The notes beneath the pieces were generated by a model. It did not search any database. It was not told the origin of the DNA and saw only the letters and a program-made list of their open reading frames with translations. The translations under genes were made by a program, and so were the position numbers. Below are positions 6,931 through 15,917 of a stretch of 44,620 nucleotides of DNA, piece after piece. Source of the DNA: CAYLSV01 sp964386435 (GTDB taxonomy: Bacteria > Planctomycetota > Phycisphaerae > Tepidisphaerales > Tepidisphaeraceae); contig CAYLSV010000024.1 in assembly GCA_964386435.1 (NCBI GenBank), forward strand, positions 1-44,620, written 5' to 3'. Within the stretch, counting starts at the first letter, position 1; each line of letters opens with the position of its first letter.

Positions 6931-8898
6931 ATGAGTGCCGACCCGACTGCCCCCATGCCGCTGCTGCCGACGATTCGCACGCCCAGTGATCTGAAGGCGC
7001 TGGACGTGGCCGATCTGGAGCGGCTGGCAATAGAGATGCGGGCGGCGATCTTCGACGCCGTGCGGACCAACGGCGGCCACCTCGCCAGCAACCTGGGCGT
7101 CGTCGAGCTGACCATCGCGCTGCACAAGGTGTACGACTTCGGCACCCACCCGGACGGCCCGGACCGCTTGCTGTTCGACGTCGGCCACCAGTGCTACCCG
7201 CACAAAATGCTCACCGGCCGACAAAGCGGGTTCGACCAGCTCCGCAAGGACGGCGGCGTCGGCGGGTTCCCCATGCCCGAGGAGAGCGATTACGATTTGT
7301 TCGCCGTCGGCCACGCCGGCACCGCCATCAGCACGGCCGTCGGCATGGCGCGGGCCGACCAGGCGCTGGGGCGGCGGAACCAGGTCGTCTCCATCGTCGG
7401 CGACGCCAGCATCGTCAACGGCTTGGCGTTCGAAGGGCTCAACAACGCCGGCACGCTCGACCGGCAGCTGCTGGTGATCCTCAACGACAACGGCATGAGC
7501 ATCAGCGGCCCGCAGGGAGCCTTCGCCGAGTACCTCGAACGCGTCCGCGTCAGCACGACCTACGACGGCTTCAAGCACTTCGGCAAGGCGCTGCTCAAGC
7601 AAATGCCCGAGGTCTTCGGCACCGCGGGCGAGAGCCTTTGGCGCGGGCTGACCGACGGCGTGAAGGGGGCGATCTGGCCGGGGAAATTTTACGAGGCGCT
7701 GGGCTTCAAGTACCTTGGGCCGATCGACGGGCACGACCTGCCGGGCTTGTTGAACTTCCTCGCCGAGATCCGGCACGTGGACCGCCCGGTGCTCTTGCAC
7801 GTCAAGACCGACAAGGGCCGCGGCTACGAGGTGGCGACCGACGACCCGACCAAAATGCACAGCCCGGCGGCGTTCACGGTCAACGGCTGCCGCGTCGAAA
7901 TCCCCAAAACCGGCCGGAGCTGGACCACCGCCTTCGCCGACGCCGTGATCGAGTTGGCCGAGCAGGACGAGCGGGTGTGGGCCCTCACCGCCGCGATGCC
8001 CGACGGCACGGGGCTCAGCAAGTTCAAGGAGAAGGTGCCCGACCGCTTCCTCGACACCGGCATCTGCGAGAGCCATTTGATGGCCATGGCCGCCGGGATG
8101 GCCAAGAGCGGGCTCCGGCCGATCGCGGCGGTTTACAGCACGTTCACGCAGCGGTGCTTTGACCAGATCTGGCAGGAGGTCGTGCTGAACGGGGTGCCGG
8201 TCGTGCTCGGCATGGACCGGGCCGGCTTCGTCGGCAGCGACGGGGCGGTGCACCACGGGTTCTGCGACCAGTCCTTCCTGCGGCCCATGCCCGAGGCGGT
8301 GCTGATGGCCCCGAGCGACGAGGCGGATTTGCGGCGCATGCTCAGGCTGGGCCACGAGATGCAAGCGTTCAGCGCGATCCGCTACCCCCGCGACAACGTG
8401 CCGGCCGAGGATTTTGAGCACACGGTGCCCGATGACCTCGCCGCCCAGGCCAGCCGCTTCGGCCTTGGCAAGAGCCGGCTGCTGCGGGATGGCGAGGACG
8501 CGACGATCATCGCCTACGGCGTGTTGGCCGCCCAAGCCCTTGTCGCCGCCGAAACCCTTGCCGCCGAGGGATTGGACGTGGCGGTGGTCGACGCCCGGTT
8601 CTGCAAGCCGCTGGACCGCGAGATGCTCGGCCGCGCCCTGACCGACGGCCGGCCGGCGGTGACGCTGGAAGACCACGCCCTCGAAGGCGGCTTCGGCAGC
8701 GCGGTGCTCGAACACGCCGTCGCCGCCGGTTTGCCGACGCGACATCTAACCCGCCTGGGCCACCCCGCCGACCGCCTGATCGAGTTCAAGAGCCGCCAAG
8801 CCCAACTCGAAGACGCCGGCCTCGACGCCCAGAGCGTGGCCGACACCGTCCGCCGCGCCCTCGCCACCGTCGAGCGACACGACGCGGTGCTCGTTTGA
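6931..8898 (+). CDS. dxs: 1-deoxy-D-xylulose-5-phosphate synthase
   Basis: Thiamine-diphosphate enzyme that condenses pyruvate and glyceraldehyde-3-phosphate, the first step of the MEP isoprenoid pathway. The 655-residue product has the N-terminal HLASNLGVVELTIALHKVY, the motif DVGHQCYPHKMLTGR, the ThDP/Mg motif GDASIVNGLAFEGLNNAG, and the central pyrimidine-domain segments FTQRCFDQIWQEVVLNGVPV and DRAGFVGSDGAVHHG. It is slightly longer than the usual ~620 residues, mainly from an N-terminal lead and an extra segment near KHFGKALLKQMPEVFG. Start ATG at 6931. It follows the STAS gene by 118 bp. A strong inverted repeat lies directly after its stop codon. Confidence 0.97.
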   Translation: MSADPTAPMPLLPTIRTPSDLKALDVADLERLAIEMRAAIFDAVRTNGGHLASNLGVVELTIALHKVYDFGTHPDGPDRLLFDVGHQCYPHKMLTGRQSGFDQLRKDGGVGGFPMPEESDYDLFAVGHAGTAISTAVGMARADQALGRRNQVVSIVGDASIVNGLAFEGLNNAGTLDRQLLVILNDNGMSISGPQGAFAEYLERVRVSTTYDGFKHFGKALLKQMPEVFGTAGESLWRGLTDGVKGAIWPGKFYEALGFKYLGPIDGHDLPGLLNFLAEIRHVDRPVLLHVKTDKGRGYEVATDDPTKMHSPAAFTVNGCRVEIPKTGRSWTTAFADAVIELAEQDERVWALTAAMPDGTGLSKFKEKVPDRFLDTGICESHLMAMAAGMAKSGLRPIAAVYSTFTQRCFDQIWQEVVLNGVPVVLGMDRAGFVGSDGAVHHGFCDQSFLRPMPEAVLMAPSDEADLRRMLRLGHEMQAFSAIRYPRDNVPAEDFEHTVPDDLAAQASRFGLGKSRLLRDGEDATIIAYGVLAAQALVAAETLAAEGLDVAVVDARFCKPLDREMLGRALTDGRPAVTLEDHALEGGFGSAVLEHAVAAGLPTRHLTRLGHPADRLIEFKSRQAQLEDAGLDAQSVADTVRRALATVERHDAVLV

Positions 8899-8922
8899 AT
8901 GGCGGGCGGTCGTTGACAAGCC

Positions 8923-8994
8923 GTAGGGTGGGCTTCAGCCCACCTTCGGGATGTCGTTTCAGGCAGACCGAAGGTGGGCTGAAGCCCACCCTAC
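8923..8994. repeat. Inverted-repeat element, family A (perfect 27-bp arms)
   Basis: Arms 8923-8949 and 8968-8994 are exact reverse complements over 27 bp with an 18-bp loop. Each arm begins or ends with GTAGGGTGGGCTTCAGCCC and contains its own near-palindrome (GGTGGGCT-TC-AGCCCACC), so the element can fold as one long hairpin or as two smaller ones. It sits between the convergent dxs and PMP3-like genes and may act as a transcription terminator in both directions. Confidence 0.92.
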
Positions 8995-9024
8995 AGCTTG
9001 CGGCGGACCGCAATAACGCGATGC

Positions 9025-9219
9025 TCACCGCGTCCAGATGATGTAGATCGCGTGGATGATGCCCAGGATCCAGAAGCCGATGATGGTCAGGAGGACGTTG
9101 ATCCAAAAGTGCTTGCCGAGGCCGACCTCGAGAAACACGCCGAGCGGTGGCAGGATGATCGAGCAGATCAGCTTGACGATATCGGACACGGCACTGTCGG
9201 GGCGGGATGCAACGGTCAT
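9025..9219 (-). CDS. PMP3/YqaE-family small membrane protein
   Basis: A 64-residue protein of the Pmp3/UPF0057 family, with the typical two hydrophobic helices and the signature IILPPLGVFLEVGLGKHFW, then NVLLTIIGFWILGIIHAIY. Known members are proteolipids linked to membrane potential and to salt or cold stress, mostly from work in yeast and plants. The ATG at 9219 is preceded by AGGAG at a good distance. It is last in a minus-strand series with tatC and ppa (54 bp after ppa). Confidence 0.93.
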   Translation of the reverse strand: MTVASRPDSAVSDIVKLICSIILPPLGVFLEVGLGKHFWINVLLTIIGFWILGIIHAIYIIWTR

Positions 9220-9273
9220 GGGGTAACTCCTAAGCGAGAGGTGACGCCCGACCTTTCGCAACCGCCGTGCCAG

Positions 9274-9825
9274 TCAGATTTTGAAGCCGCGCCGCCGCTG
9301 GCGGCTGTACCTTGCGAGGCTGTCCTCGATCACCGGGTAGCTCGCCTCGGCGGGTTGGATCTCGTCGACCTCGACGGCCTTTTCCTCCATCAGCTTGTAA
9401 TCCTGAAAGAACCGCCGGAGCTGGTGGACGCGGTGGGGCGGCATCTCGCGGGCGTCCTTGTAGAAGTTGTACTCGGGGTCCTCCGTGGCCACGGCGATGA
9501 TCTTGTGGTCTTTTTTGCCTTGGTCGATCATGGTCATCAGGCCGATGGCGCGGGCGTGGATCAGCGTCAGCGGCACCACCCGCTCCTTGCACAGCACCAG
9601 GACGTCCATCGGGTCGTCGTCCTCGGCCAGCGTCTGGGGGATGAAGCCGTAGTTCGCCGGGTAGTAGACGGCCGAGTAGAGCGTGCGGTCGAGCTTGATC
9701 AGGCCCGACGCCTTGTCGAGCTCGTACTTGACGCTGCTGCCGAACGGGATCTCGATGACGACGTTGAACTCCTGCGGCATGTCCTCGCCGGGCGTCACGT
9801 CGTGCCAAGGGTGAATCATCCCCAT
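9274..9825 (-). CDS. ppa: Inorganic pyrophosphatase (family I)
   Basis: Cytoplasmic Mg-dependent enzyme that hydrolyses pyrophosphate to two phosphates. The 183-residue product has the family I signature DDDPMDVLVL, the substrate-site segments EIPFGSSVKYELDK and YPANYGFIPQT, and the later KDHKIIAVATEDPEY. Length fits the usual 170-190. It starts 15 bp after the tatC stop on the same strand, so co-transcription with tatC is likely. Confidence 0.96.
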   Translation of the reverse strand: MGMIHPWHDVTPGEDMPQEFNVVIEIPFGSSVKYELDKASGLIKLDRTLYSAVYYPANYGFIPQTLAEDDDPMDVLVLCKERVVPLTLIHARAIGLMTMIDQGKKDHKIIAVATEDPEYNFYKDAREMPPHRVHQLRRFFQDYKLMEEKAVEVDEIQPAEASYPVIEDSLARYSRQRRRGFKI

Positions 9826-9840
9826 GGTGTACCCGCTAAA

Positions 9841-10833
9841 TCAGGTCGCGTCGAAGCCGCACCGGTTTCGGATCTTTTCGCCCCGCCGCGCCAGCAGGAT
9901 GCCGAACTCGAACAAGATCGCCAGCGGCACCATGAGGGCGATCATCGTGAACGGGTCGGCCGGCGTGGCGAAGGCCGAGGCGATGGCGAGGCCGAAGATC
10001 ACGTACTTGCGGTTGGCCGCAAGGTCTTCGACCTCCACGATGCCCGCCGTGACCAGCCCCAGCACGACCAGCGGCGTCTGGAACGCCACGCCGAACACCA
10101 GCAGCATCAGCAGCACCAACGACACGTAGTCCGGCAGCTCGATCAGCGGGGCGGCCAGCGTCTCGGGCGCGAACGGCATGACCAGCGGCCGCTCGCCGCC
10201 GTTGAAGATCTTCACCTGCCCCTCGGCGAGGTTCAGCCAGATGTCGCCGATGGCCGGGTCGATCGGATCGGCCGTCAAGGGCGTGATCTGCTGCACCACC
10301 ACGCCGGGCGGCGGGGCGGCGGTGGGGGAGTCGGCGGTGGGCAGCGGGATGCTCGTGCCGAAGCCGAGGAAGAACGTCAGCGTCAGCGGCAGCATCACCC
10401 AGTACGCCATCGCCTGCCCGGCCAAAAGCAGCACGAGGCTCAGCGGGATGTACTTCGTAACCGTCTTCCGCTCCTGCGGGTACAGCCCGGCGGCGACGAA
10501 CTGCCAGAACTGCCACAGCACCCAAGGCGACGCCAGCGCCAAGCCGCCGATGAACGCCACCTTCAGATAAATGACGAACGGCCCCGTCACCCCGCGGAAG
10601 TACACCTGCGGGTTCACCCCATTCGCCTGCAACGCCTCGAGCAATGGCCCGCAGACGAACGGCAGGACGTAATCCTTGACGAAGAACAGGCAGACGACGA
10701 ACCCGATCCCGAGCCCCACCAACGCCAGGATCAGCCGCCCCCGCAGCTCCTCGAGGTGGTCACCCACGCTCATGCGGAACGCGTCGGGATCAAAGGTGTC
10801 GGCCGTTTTGGGAGCCCGCGAGGCGGCCGTCAT
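9841..10833 (-). CDS. tatC: Sec-independent protein translocase TatC, with loop insertion
   Basis: Core membrane receptor of the twin-arginine pathway. The 330-residue protein keeps the N-terminal HLEELRGRLI, six predicted membrane helices, and the GLYPQERK motif with the conserved Glu of the first cytoplasmic loop (Glu103 in E. coli). Two features stand out. Between helices 3 and 4, about residues 160-232, there is a ~70-residue insertion rich in Pro, Thr and Ala (PTADSPTAAPPPG, then DIWLNLAEGQVKIFNGGERP), where typical TatC has ~15 residues. The helix-4 motif reads VAFQTP where E. coli has a Glu (Glu170). Typical TatC is 240-260 residues. No tatA/tatB gene is in the window. It is co-oriented with ppa, and an inverted repeat lies just upstream. 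Confidence 0.95.
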   Translation of the reverse strand: MTAASRAPKTADTFDPDAFRMSVGDHLEELRGRLILALVGLGIGFVVCLFFVKDYVLPFVCGPLLEALQANGVNPQVYFRGVTGPFVIYLKVAFIGGLALASPWVLWQFWQFVAAGLYPQERKTVTKYIPLSLVLLLAGQAMAYWVMLPLTLTFFLGFGTSIPLPTADSPTAAPPPGVVVQQITPLTADPIDPAIGDIWLNLAEGQVKIFNGGERPLVMPFAPETLAAPLIELPDYVSLVLLMLLVFGVAFQTPLVVLGLVTAGIVEVEDLAANRKYVIFGLAIASAFATPADPFTMIALMVPLAILFEFGILLARRGEKIRNRCGFDAT

Positions 10834-10847
10834 GCGGGCAGCTTAGC

Positions 10848-10950
10848 AAAGTGTGACTTGGTGAAGTGTGACTTGGTGATTTGCCGGAGAACGTCCGCCG
10901 CGTAATCGGCAATTCACCAATCCAGACTTCACCACGTCAAACTTCTCACC
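10848..10950. repeat. Inverted-repeat element, family B (tandem ~15-bp units)
   Basis: Left arm 10848-10886 and the inner 39 bp of right arm 10907-10950 match as reverse complements at 32 of 39 positions. Each arm is itself built from units like GTGAAGTGTGACTTG, repeated about every 15 bp. The central ~20 bp resembles the centre of a second copy at 39218-39356, so the two belong to one family. It fills the gap between the PilZ gene and tatC. Confidence 0.85.
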
Positions 10951-10953
10951 CCC

Positions 10954-11418
10954 TCACGCCGCCGGCAGCGGGTTGAACTCCAACGCGACCTCGTACCCCG
11001 TGTCCGCCCGCGGCTTGCAGCGGACGACGCGGCCGTAGGCGTCCCAGCCGCGGAGGTTGCCCTCGGGCGGGAAGAAGACGACCACGTTCTCGCCGATCTC
11101 GACCGGCCCGCTCGCCTTGGCCTTCAGGCCGCCGACGGAGAGGTCTTCGAGGTTCAAATGCATGAACGGCATGCGGTGGGCGGTGACGCTGTGGTCGAGG
11201 CGCTTACCCTGAATGTGGCCGCCGACGATTTTGCGGGGGAAGACCCGCCGCTCGGCGTGCTTGGATTGCGGCTCGAGCCGCAGGCGGTCAACCGGTTGGT
11301 TGCCGGGCATCGGCTCAACAAAGCTGCTGCTTCGATTGCCGAAGCGGCTGCGGGATTTGGAGGCATCGCGCTGCGTGTCATCGCGAACAACCGGCGGATT
11401 TTTCAGTGCGGCGACCAT
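10954..11418 (-). CDS. PilZ-domain protein
   Basis: A 154-residue protein with one C-terminal PilZ domain, the common cyclic-di-GMP receptor. The two binding signatures are present: an RxxxR-like segment at residues 57-62 (ERRVFPRK) and D-x-S-x-x-G at residues 92-97 (EDLSVGG). Residues 1-50 are polar and probably disordered. ATG 11418 is preferred because GAGGGAG lies just upstream; a longer frame to 11538 has no supporting signal. The gene is divergent from the cobA-hemD fusion (175 bp apart). The regulated process cannot be deduced from the neighbours. Confidence 0.88.
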   Translation of the reverse strand: MVAALKNPPVVRDDTQRDASKSRSRFGNRSSSFVEPMPGNQPVDRLRLEPQSKHAERRVFPRKIVGGHIQGKRLDHSVTAHRMPFMHLNLEDLSVGGLKAKASGPVEIGENVVVFFPPEGNLRGWDAYGRVVRCKPRADTGYEVALEFNPLPAA

Positions 11419-11593
11419 GTTCGTGGCTCCCTCGTTCGACTCGGCGTTGCCCCCATTGCTGATCGAGTGGCGATCCGTCGCCACCCCTGACCAACTGTCG
11501 CATCGGCCGAGGCCGACTACGACTTTCCTCCTCGGCAAGCGCTTTGCGGTTATCAGACTCGCCCTAACGTCATCGGCCGGATCGGCCCGCCTT

Positions 11594-13171
11594 ATGCAAC
11601 CAGAATCGCTGCTTCTTCAACCGCCGCCCGTCGCCCTCGTCGGGGCCGGGCCGGGCGACCCCGACCTTTTGTCGCTCAAAGGGGCCCGGTTGCTGGCCCT
11701 TGCCGACGTCGTCGTGTACGACGCGCTGGCCAACCCCCGGCTGCTGGAGCACGCCCCGGACGCCGAGCACCTCTACGTCGGCAAGCGGGCCGGGCACCAC
11801 TCGATGACGCAAGCCGACATCAACGCCCTGCTCGTGGAGCGGGGCCAACGGGGGCAGCGGGTGGTGCGCTTGAAGGGCGGCGACCCGTTCGTCTTTGGCC
11901 GCGGCGGCGAGGAGGCCCAGGCACTTGTCGCCGCCGGCGTGGCGTTCGAGGTCGTGCCCGGCATCACCGCCGCCGTCGCCGCCACGGCGTATGCCGGCAT
12001 CCCGATCACGCACCGCGATCTCAACCCCGGCTTCACCCTCGCCACCGGCCACACCAAGGACCGCAGCAAGCAGGACGCCCGGACTCAGGCCCGCCAAGCC
12101 GCCGACCCCGCCGGTGCCGGCAACCTCGACTGGCCGAGCCTGGCCAAGCAGCCGTGCGTCACGTTCTACATGGGCGTCAAGAGTCTGCCCGAGATCGCCG
12201 CGAACCTGATCGCCCACGGCAAATCGCCCGACACCCCGGCCGCCACGATCCAGTGGGGCACCACGCCGAGGCAGCGAACGGTGGTCGCCACGCTCGGCAC
12301 GCTGGCCGAGGAGGTGGAGAAGCAGCACGTCGGTGCCCCGGCCATCACCGTGGTCGGCGAGGTCGTGAATCTCCGGCAGGAGTTGAACTGGTTCGAGACT
12401 CGCCCGCTGTTCGGCCAGACAATGCTGGTCACACGGACCCGCCACCAGAGCGGCGAGCTCCGGCAACGCCTCGAAGCCGCCGGGGCCGAGGTGCTGGAAG
12501 CCCCGACGATCCGCCTGGAAAAACCCGCCGATGACACGCCGGTGCGGCAAGCGCTTCACCGCTTGGCCGAGGGCGGCTACGACTGGACGATTTTCACCAG
12601 CGCCAACGGCGTCGCGGCAACAAAGAAGGCCATGGCCGCCGCGAACCTTGACAGCCGCCTCTTCGCCGGCACGAAGATCGCTGCGGTCGGCCCGAAGACC
12701 GCCGATGCCGTGCAGGAGCATTTGGCCTTGATCCCCGATCTGCTGCCCGCCCGCCCCGACGGCCGCGGCCTTGCCGAGGCGATCGGGAACGCGGGCCGCC
12801 GCTTTCTGCTGCTCCGCGCCGACATCGGCGGCCAAGGCATCGTCAACGACCTCGCCGCCCACGGCCACGTCGACGACGTTGCCGTTTACGAAACCAAGCC
12901 CGTCGACGCCCTGCCTGATGACGTCACCGCCGCCCTCACCGCCGGCGGGGTGGATTGGGCCGTCTTCACCAGCAGCAGCACCGCCCGCAACCTGCTGGCG
13001 TTGACGGGCATCGACGGCGTCAAGACCGCCAGCATCGGCCCGCAGACCTCGGCGACCCTGCGGGAGCTCGGCGTGGAGCCGGCGGTCGAGGCGATTGAGC
13101 CCGCGGTCGCGGCGGTGGTTGAGGCGGTCATCGGGTCGGTCACCGGATCGACCGGCCGCCGTCAAGGTTGA
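11594..13171 (+). CDS. Uroporphyrinogen-III C-methyltransferase / uroporphyrinogen-III synthase fusion
   Basis: A 525-residue bifunctional tetrapyrrole enzyme. Residues ~12-265 are an S-adenosylmethionine-dependent uroporphyrinogen-III methyltransferase (CobA/SUMT): VALVGAGPGDPDLLSLKGA, VVRLKGGDPFVFGRGGEEA, VVPGITAAVAATAYAGIP, then QWGTTPRQRTVVATL. Residues ~275-515 are a HemD-type uroporphyrinogen-III synthase (MLVTRTRHQSGELRQRLEAA, DWTIFTSANGV, DWAVFTSSSTARNLL). The fusion closes hydroxymethylbilane and methylates the product toward precorrin-2, and so to siroheme or B12. Such fusions are known in several phyla. The methyltransferase half has ~20 extra residues after TLATGHTKD. ATG 11594 sits just before the conserved start. 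It overlaps the convergent SDR gene by 32 bp. Confidence 0.95.
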   Translation: MQPESLLLQPPPVALVGAGPGDPDLLSLKGARLLALADVVVYDALANPRLLEHAPDAEHLYVGKRAGHHSMTQADINALLVERGQRGQRVVRLKGGDPFVFGRGGEEAQALVAAGVAFEVVPGITAAVAATAYAGIPITHRDLNPGFTLATGHTKDRSKQDARTQARQAADPAGAGNLDWPSLAKQPCVTFYMGVKSLPEIAANLIAHGKSPDTPAATIQWGTTPRQRTVVATLGTLAEEVEKQHVGAPAITVVGEVVNLRQELNWFETRPLFGQTMLVTRTRHQSGELRQRLEAAGAEVLEAPTIRLEKPADDTPVRQALHRLAEGGYDWTIFTSANGVAATKKAMAAANLDSRLFAGTKIAAVGPKTADAVQEHLALIPDLLPARPDGRGLAEAIGNAGRRFLLLRADIGGQGIVNDLAAHGHVDDVAVYETKPVDALPDDVTAALTAGGVDWAVFTSSSTARNLLALTGIDGVKTASIGPQTSATLRELGVEPAVEAIEPAVAAVVEAVIGSVTGSTGRRQG

Positions 13172-13908
13172 TCGTCTGGCCGGTGACGTAACCGTCGGGG
13201 CGGGCGAGGAAGGCGACGGTGGCCGCGACGTCCTGCGGCGTGCCGGGGCGGCCCAGCGGCACCCGCTTGAGGTACGCCTCCCGCGCGCTTTGCGGGTAAT
13301 CGTCCGGCCAATCGACAACGCCGGGGGCGATCGCGTTCACCCGCACCTCCGGGGCGAGTTCGCGGGCAAGCGACTTCACCAGGTTTGCCAGCGCCGCCTT
13401 GCTGGCGGCATAGCCGGCGAATGCGGGGGCGGGGCGGTCGGCCATGATGTCGGTCATGCAGACGACGCTGCCGCCGGTTTTCTTCAGAAGCGGGTGCAGT
13501 CGCCGGGTGAGCAACAGCGGCACCTCGACGTGCACGCACATGAACCGCCGAAGCTGCTCCGCCGAGGTTTCCCACAAATTGCTCGGCTCGTACAAACTGG
13601 CGTTGTGCACCAACACGTCCAGCCGCCCGAAGTGCTGGCGGACGACGTTGTGCACGTGGTCCACCGCCGCCTCCACACCCGCCGGCTCGAATTCGGCGCG
13701 GATCGGGATCGCCTTCACCCCGTGGGCCGACTTGATCCGCTCGCACAGGTCGCGTGCCTCGNNNNNNNNNNTGCGAGTGCCGGTAAGTCACCGCCACATC
13801 ATGCCCCAACGCTGCCAGATGCTCGGCCACGCCCCGCCCGACCCGCTTCGCCCCACCGGTGACCACGGCCACCGGCGTCTTCCCAAGCGGCTTGGCGGGG
13901 CGGTTCAT
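13140..13908 (-). CDS. Short-chain dehydrogenase/reductase, interrupted by assembly gap
   Basis: Read across the 10-N gap at 13762-13771, this is one classical SDR of about 250 residues. The N-terminal part (13908 down to 13772) has the Rossmann motif VVTGGAKRVGRGVAEHL. The C-terminal part (13761 down to 13140) has LDVLVHNASLY, the catalytic YAASKAALANLVKSLA with Tyr and Lys, and VNAIAPGVVDWP. The two parts are in different frames, so the gap is not truly 10 bases; residues adjoining it read TYRHS on one side and EARDLCERIK on the other. The overall pattern resembles pteridine-reductase/FolM-like SDRs, but the substrate is not certain. The 3' end overlaps the convergent cobA-hemD gene. Confidence 0.88.
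13762..13771. other. Assembly gap (10 N) inside SDR gene
   Basis: Ten unknown bases. The coding frame changes across them, so the placeholder length is wrong by a number not divisible by three. Confidence 0.98.
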
Positions 13909-14007
13909 GGTGCGAGCGTACTCCTGCAGCGATAGGGCAATCCACGAGGTTGACGTCGCAGGCCGGAGGAGTGCGACCGAGGGGTGCCGCGCAGCGTAAC
14001 GTTGGGC

Positions 14008-15836
14008 ATGTGGCGCATAATGCTCATCGCGGTGGCGGTTCTGTGGCCGCTCTCGTCGGCGGCGGGGCAGATGCGGTCGAGTGCCGACTTCGCCGAGGTG
14101 TCGGCGGCGCTGAACGTCGAGGCACTGCAGCCGGGGCAACAGGCGGTGCTGGCGGTCGTCATCGACGTGGAGCCGGGGCATTATGTGCAGGCCCACGAGC
14201 AGACGGAGCCGGCGCTGATTCCGCTGGCGGTGGAAGCCGTGCTGCCGGCAGGCGTGACGGCGGGCGAGCCGCAGTACCCAATTGGCATCGAGAAGACGCA
14301 GCTGTCGCTGACGGCCTACGCCCACTTCGGGCGGGCGGTGGTGTACGTGCCGCTGACGGTCTCGGCCGACGCCCAGCCGGGGCCGATCGAGGTGTCGGCG
14401 GCGGCGACGTTCCAGATTTGCGACGACGCGACGCAGTTGTGCTACCCGCCGACATTCGAGCCGGTGACGGCGACGGTGGCGACCACGGTGGTGCCCATCG
14501 GCGAGCCGGTGGCCCCGGCGAACGGCGAGCTGTTCGCCGACTTCGACCCGGCGGCTTTTGCCCAAGCAACGCCCGAGGAGCCCGAGCCGGCCGAGGCGTG
14601 GTCGATCTGGACGCCGTACAACTGGGTCGTCGCCCGGATCGAGACCGGCGGCGTGCTGTTCGTCCTGCCGGCGGCGTTCCTGGCGGGCATGATCTTCAAC
14701 GTCGTGCCGTGCGTGCTGCCGGTGCTGCCGTTGAAAATCATCGGCTTCTTCGAGGCGGCCCAGCATGACCGGCTCAAATGCGTCTCGCTGTCGCTGGCCT
14801 TCGCCGCGGGCATGGTGGGCGTCTTCGCCGGGCTGGGCGTGTTGATCTTCGCCAGCAGCGTCGGACTGAACTGGGGCGAGCTGTTCAGCTACTGGTGGTT
14901 TTCGCTGGGGTTGACCGTGCTGCTGATCCTGGCGGCCGTGGGCACGTTCGGCGGGTTCGACCTCAGCCTGCCGGGCAAGCTTTACCAGTTCTCGCCGCGG
15001 CATGACACGTACGTCGGCAACGCGCAGTGGGGGGCGTTCACGGCGCTGCTGTCGACGCCTTGCACGTTCGGGCTGTTCACCGCAGCGATGGTGTGGGCCG
15101 CGGCGCAGCCGCCTTGGCTGGGGGTGGCGATGATGGTCATCACCGGCGTGGGAATGGCGGCACCGTACGTGGTGCTGAGTTTTTACCCGGAGCTCGCCCG
15201 GCGGATGCCGGCCGGGGGCGGGTGGGGCGAGGCGGCCAAGCAGGCGACGGCGTTCCTGATCCTGGCCGTCGCGGCGTTCTTCGCCAAGCCGCTGATCCCC
15301 GACCCGCTGGGCGGTGACGCGTGGTGGTGGGTCGTGTTCGCACTCTTGGCCGCCGGCGGGGCGTGGTTGATCGTGCGGGGCGGCATGCTCAACCGCTGGA
15401 AGCCGCTGCCCGTGGCAATCGCGGCGGCGGTGGTGGCCGTGCTGCTGGTGCCGAGTGCGCTGCTGGCCAACCGCTTCGCCAACCCGCCGGCGGGGTGGGT
15501 CGATTATTCGGACGCCGCACTCGCCGAGGCCCTCGACGCCGGCGGGTCGGTGGTGGTGAAGTTCACGGCCGATTGGTGCCTCAACTGCCAGGTGGTCGAG
15601 CGGCAAGTCTTCGGCACCCAGCCGCAGATGGACGCCTGGCGTGATGCCGGGGCGACGCTCATCAAGGCCGACCTCACCAGCAGCACCGCCGACGGCTGGG
15701 TAAAGCTGGCCGAACTGAACCCGGCCCGGGCCATCCCGTTCACCGCCGTCTACGTCGACGGCGACGNNNNNNNNNNNNNNNNNNNNNTTTGGGCGGCATC
15801 TATTCGAGCGAGGACTTGAGGGCGGCGATGGAGTGA
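14008..15836 (+). CDS. dsbD: Thiol:disulfide interchange protein DsbD, C-terminus interrupted by gap
   Basis: Inner-membrane protein that moves reducing power from the cytoplasm to periplasmic thiol proteins. Order of domains: signal peptide (MWRIMLIAVAVLWPLSSAAG), N-terminal periplasmic domain (~25-190, with FQICDDATQLCYPP holding its Cys pair), a membrane domain of about eight helices with the redox Cys segments FNVVPCVLPVLPLK and LLSTPCTFGLF, and a C-terminal thioredoxin domain with the CxxC motif FTADWCLNCQ. The 21-N gap at 15767-15787 breaks the end. In the frame used before the gap the stop would be at 15819, but another frame after it gives the family-like ending LGGIYSSEDLRAAME with a TGA at 15834-15836, which I take as real. 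Confidence 0.93.
15767..15787. other. Assembly gap (21 N) inside dsbD
   Basis: Twenty-one unknown bases near the 3' end of dsbD. The recognisable C-terminal tail resumes in a different frame, so the gap length is an estimate. Confidence 0.98.
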
Positions 15837-15846
15837 TTTGGTTGTT

Positions 15847-15911
15847 TGTCATTTGTTCTTTGTCATTTGTCTGATCGTCGACCAAGGACAAAGGACCAAG
15901 AACAAATGACA
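15847..15911. repeat. Inverted-repeat element, family C, copy 1
   Basis: Arms 15847-15871 and 15887-15911 are reverse complements at 23 of 25 positions with a 15-bp loop. The arms consist of units like TTTGTCATTTGTTCT, AT-rich against the GC-rich background. It lies between the convergent dsbD and rhomboid genes. A second copy is at 36090-36154. Confidence 0.88.
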
Positions 15912-15917
15912 CGCCGC

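Noticed and set aside
6877..8745. A 620-codon open frame antisense to dxs
   Set aside because: It mirrors dxs exactly, is rich in Ala/Gly/Val/His/Arg as expected of a GC-rich antisense frame, and shows no family motif.
13909..14007. Imperfect hairpin CTCCTGC...GCCGGAGGAG between the SDR and dsbD genes
   Set aside because: The pairing is weak and no second copy is visible in the window, so it is not called a repeat.
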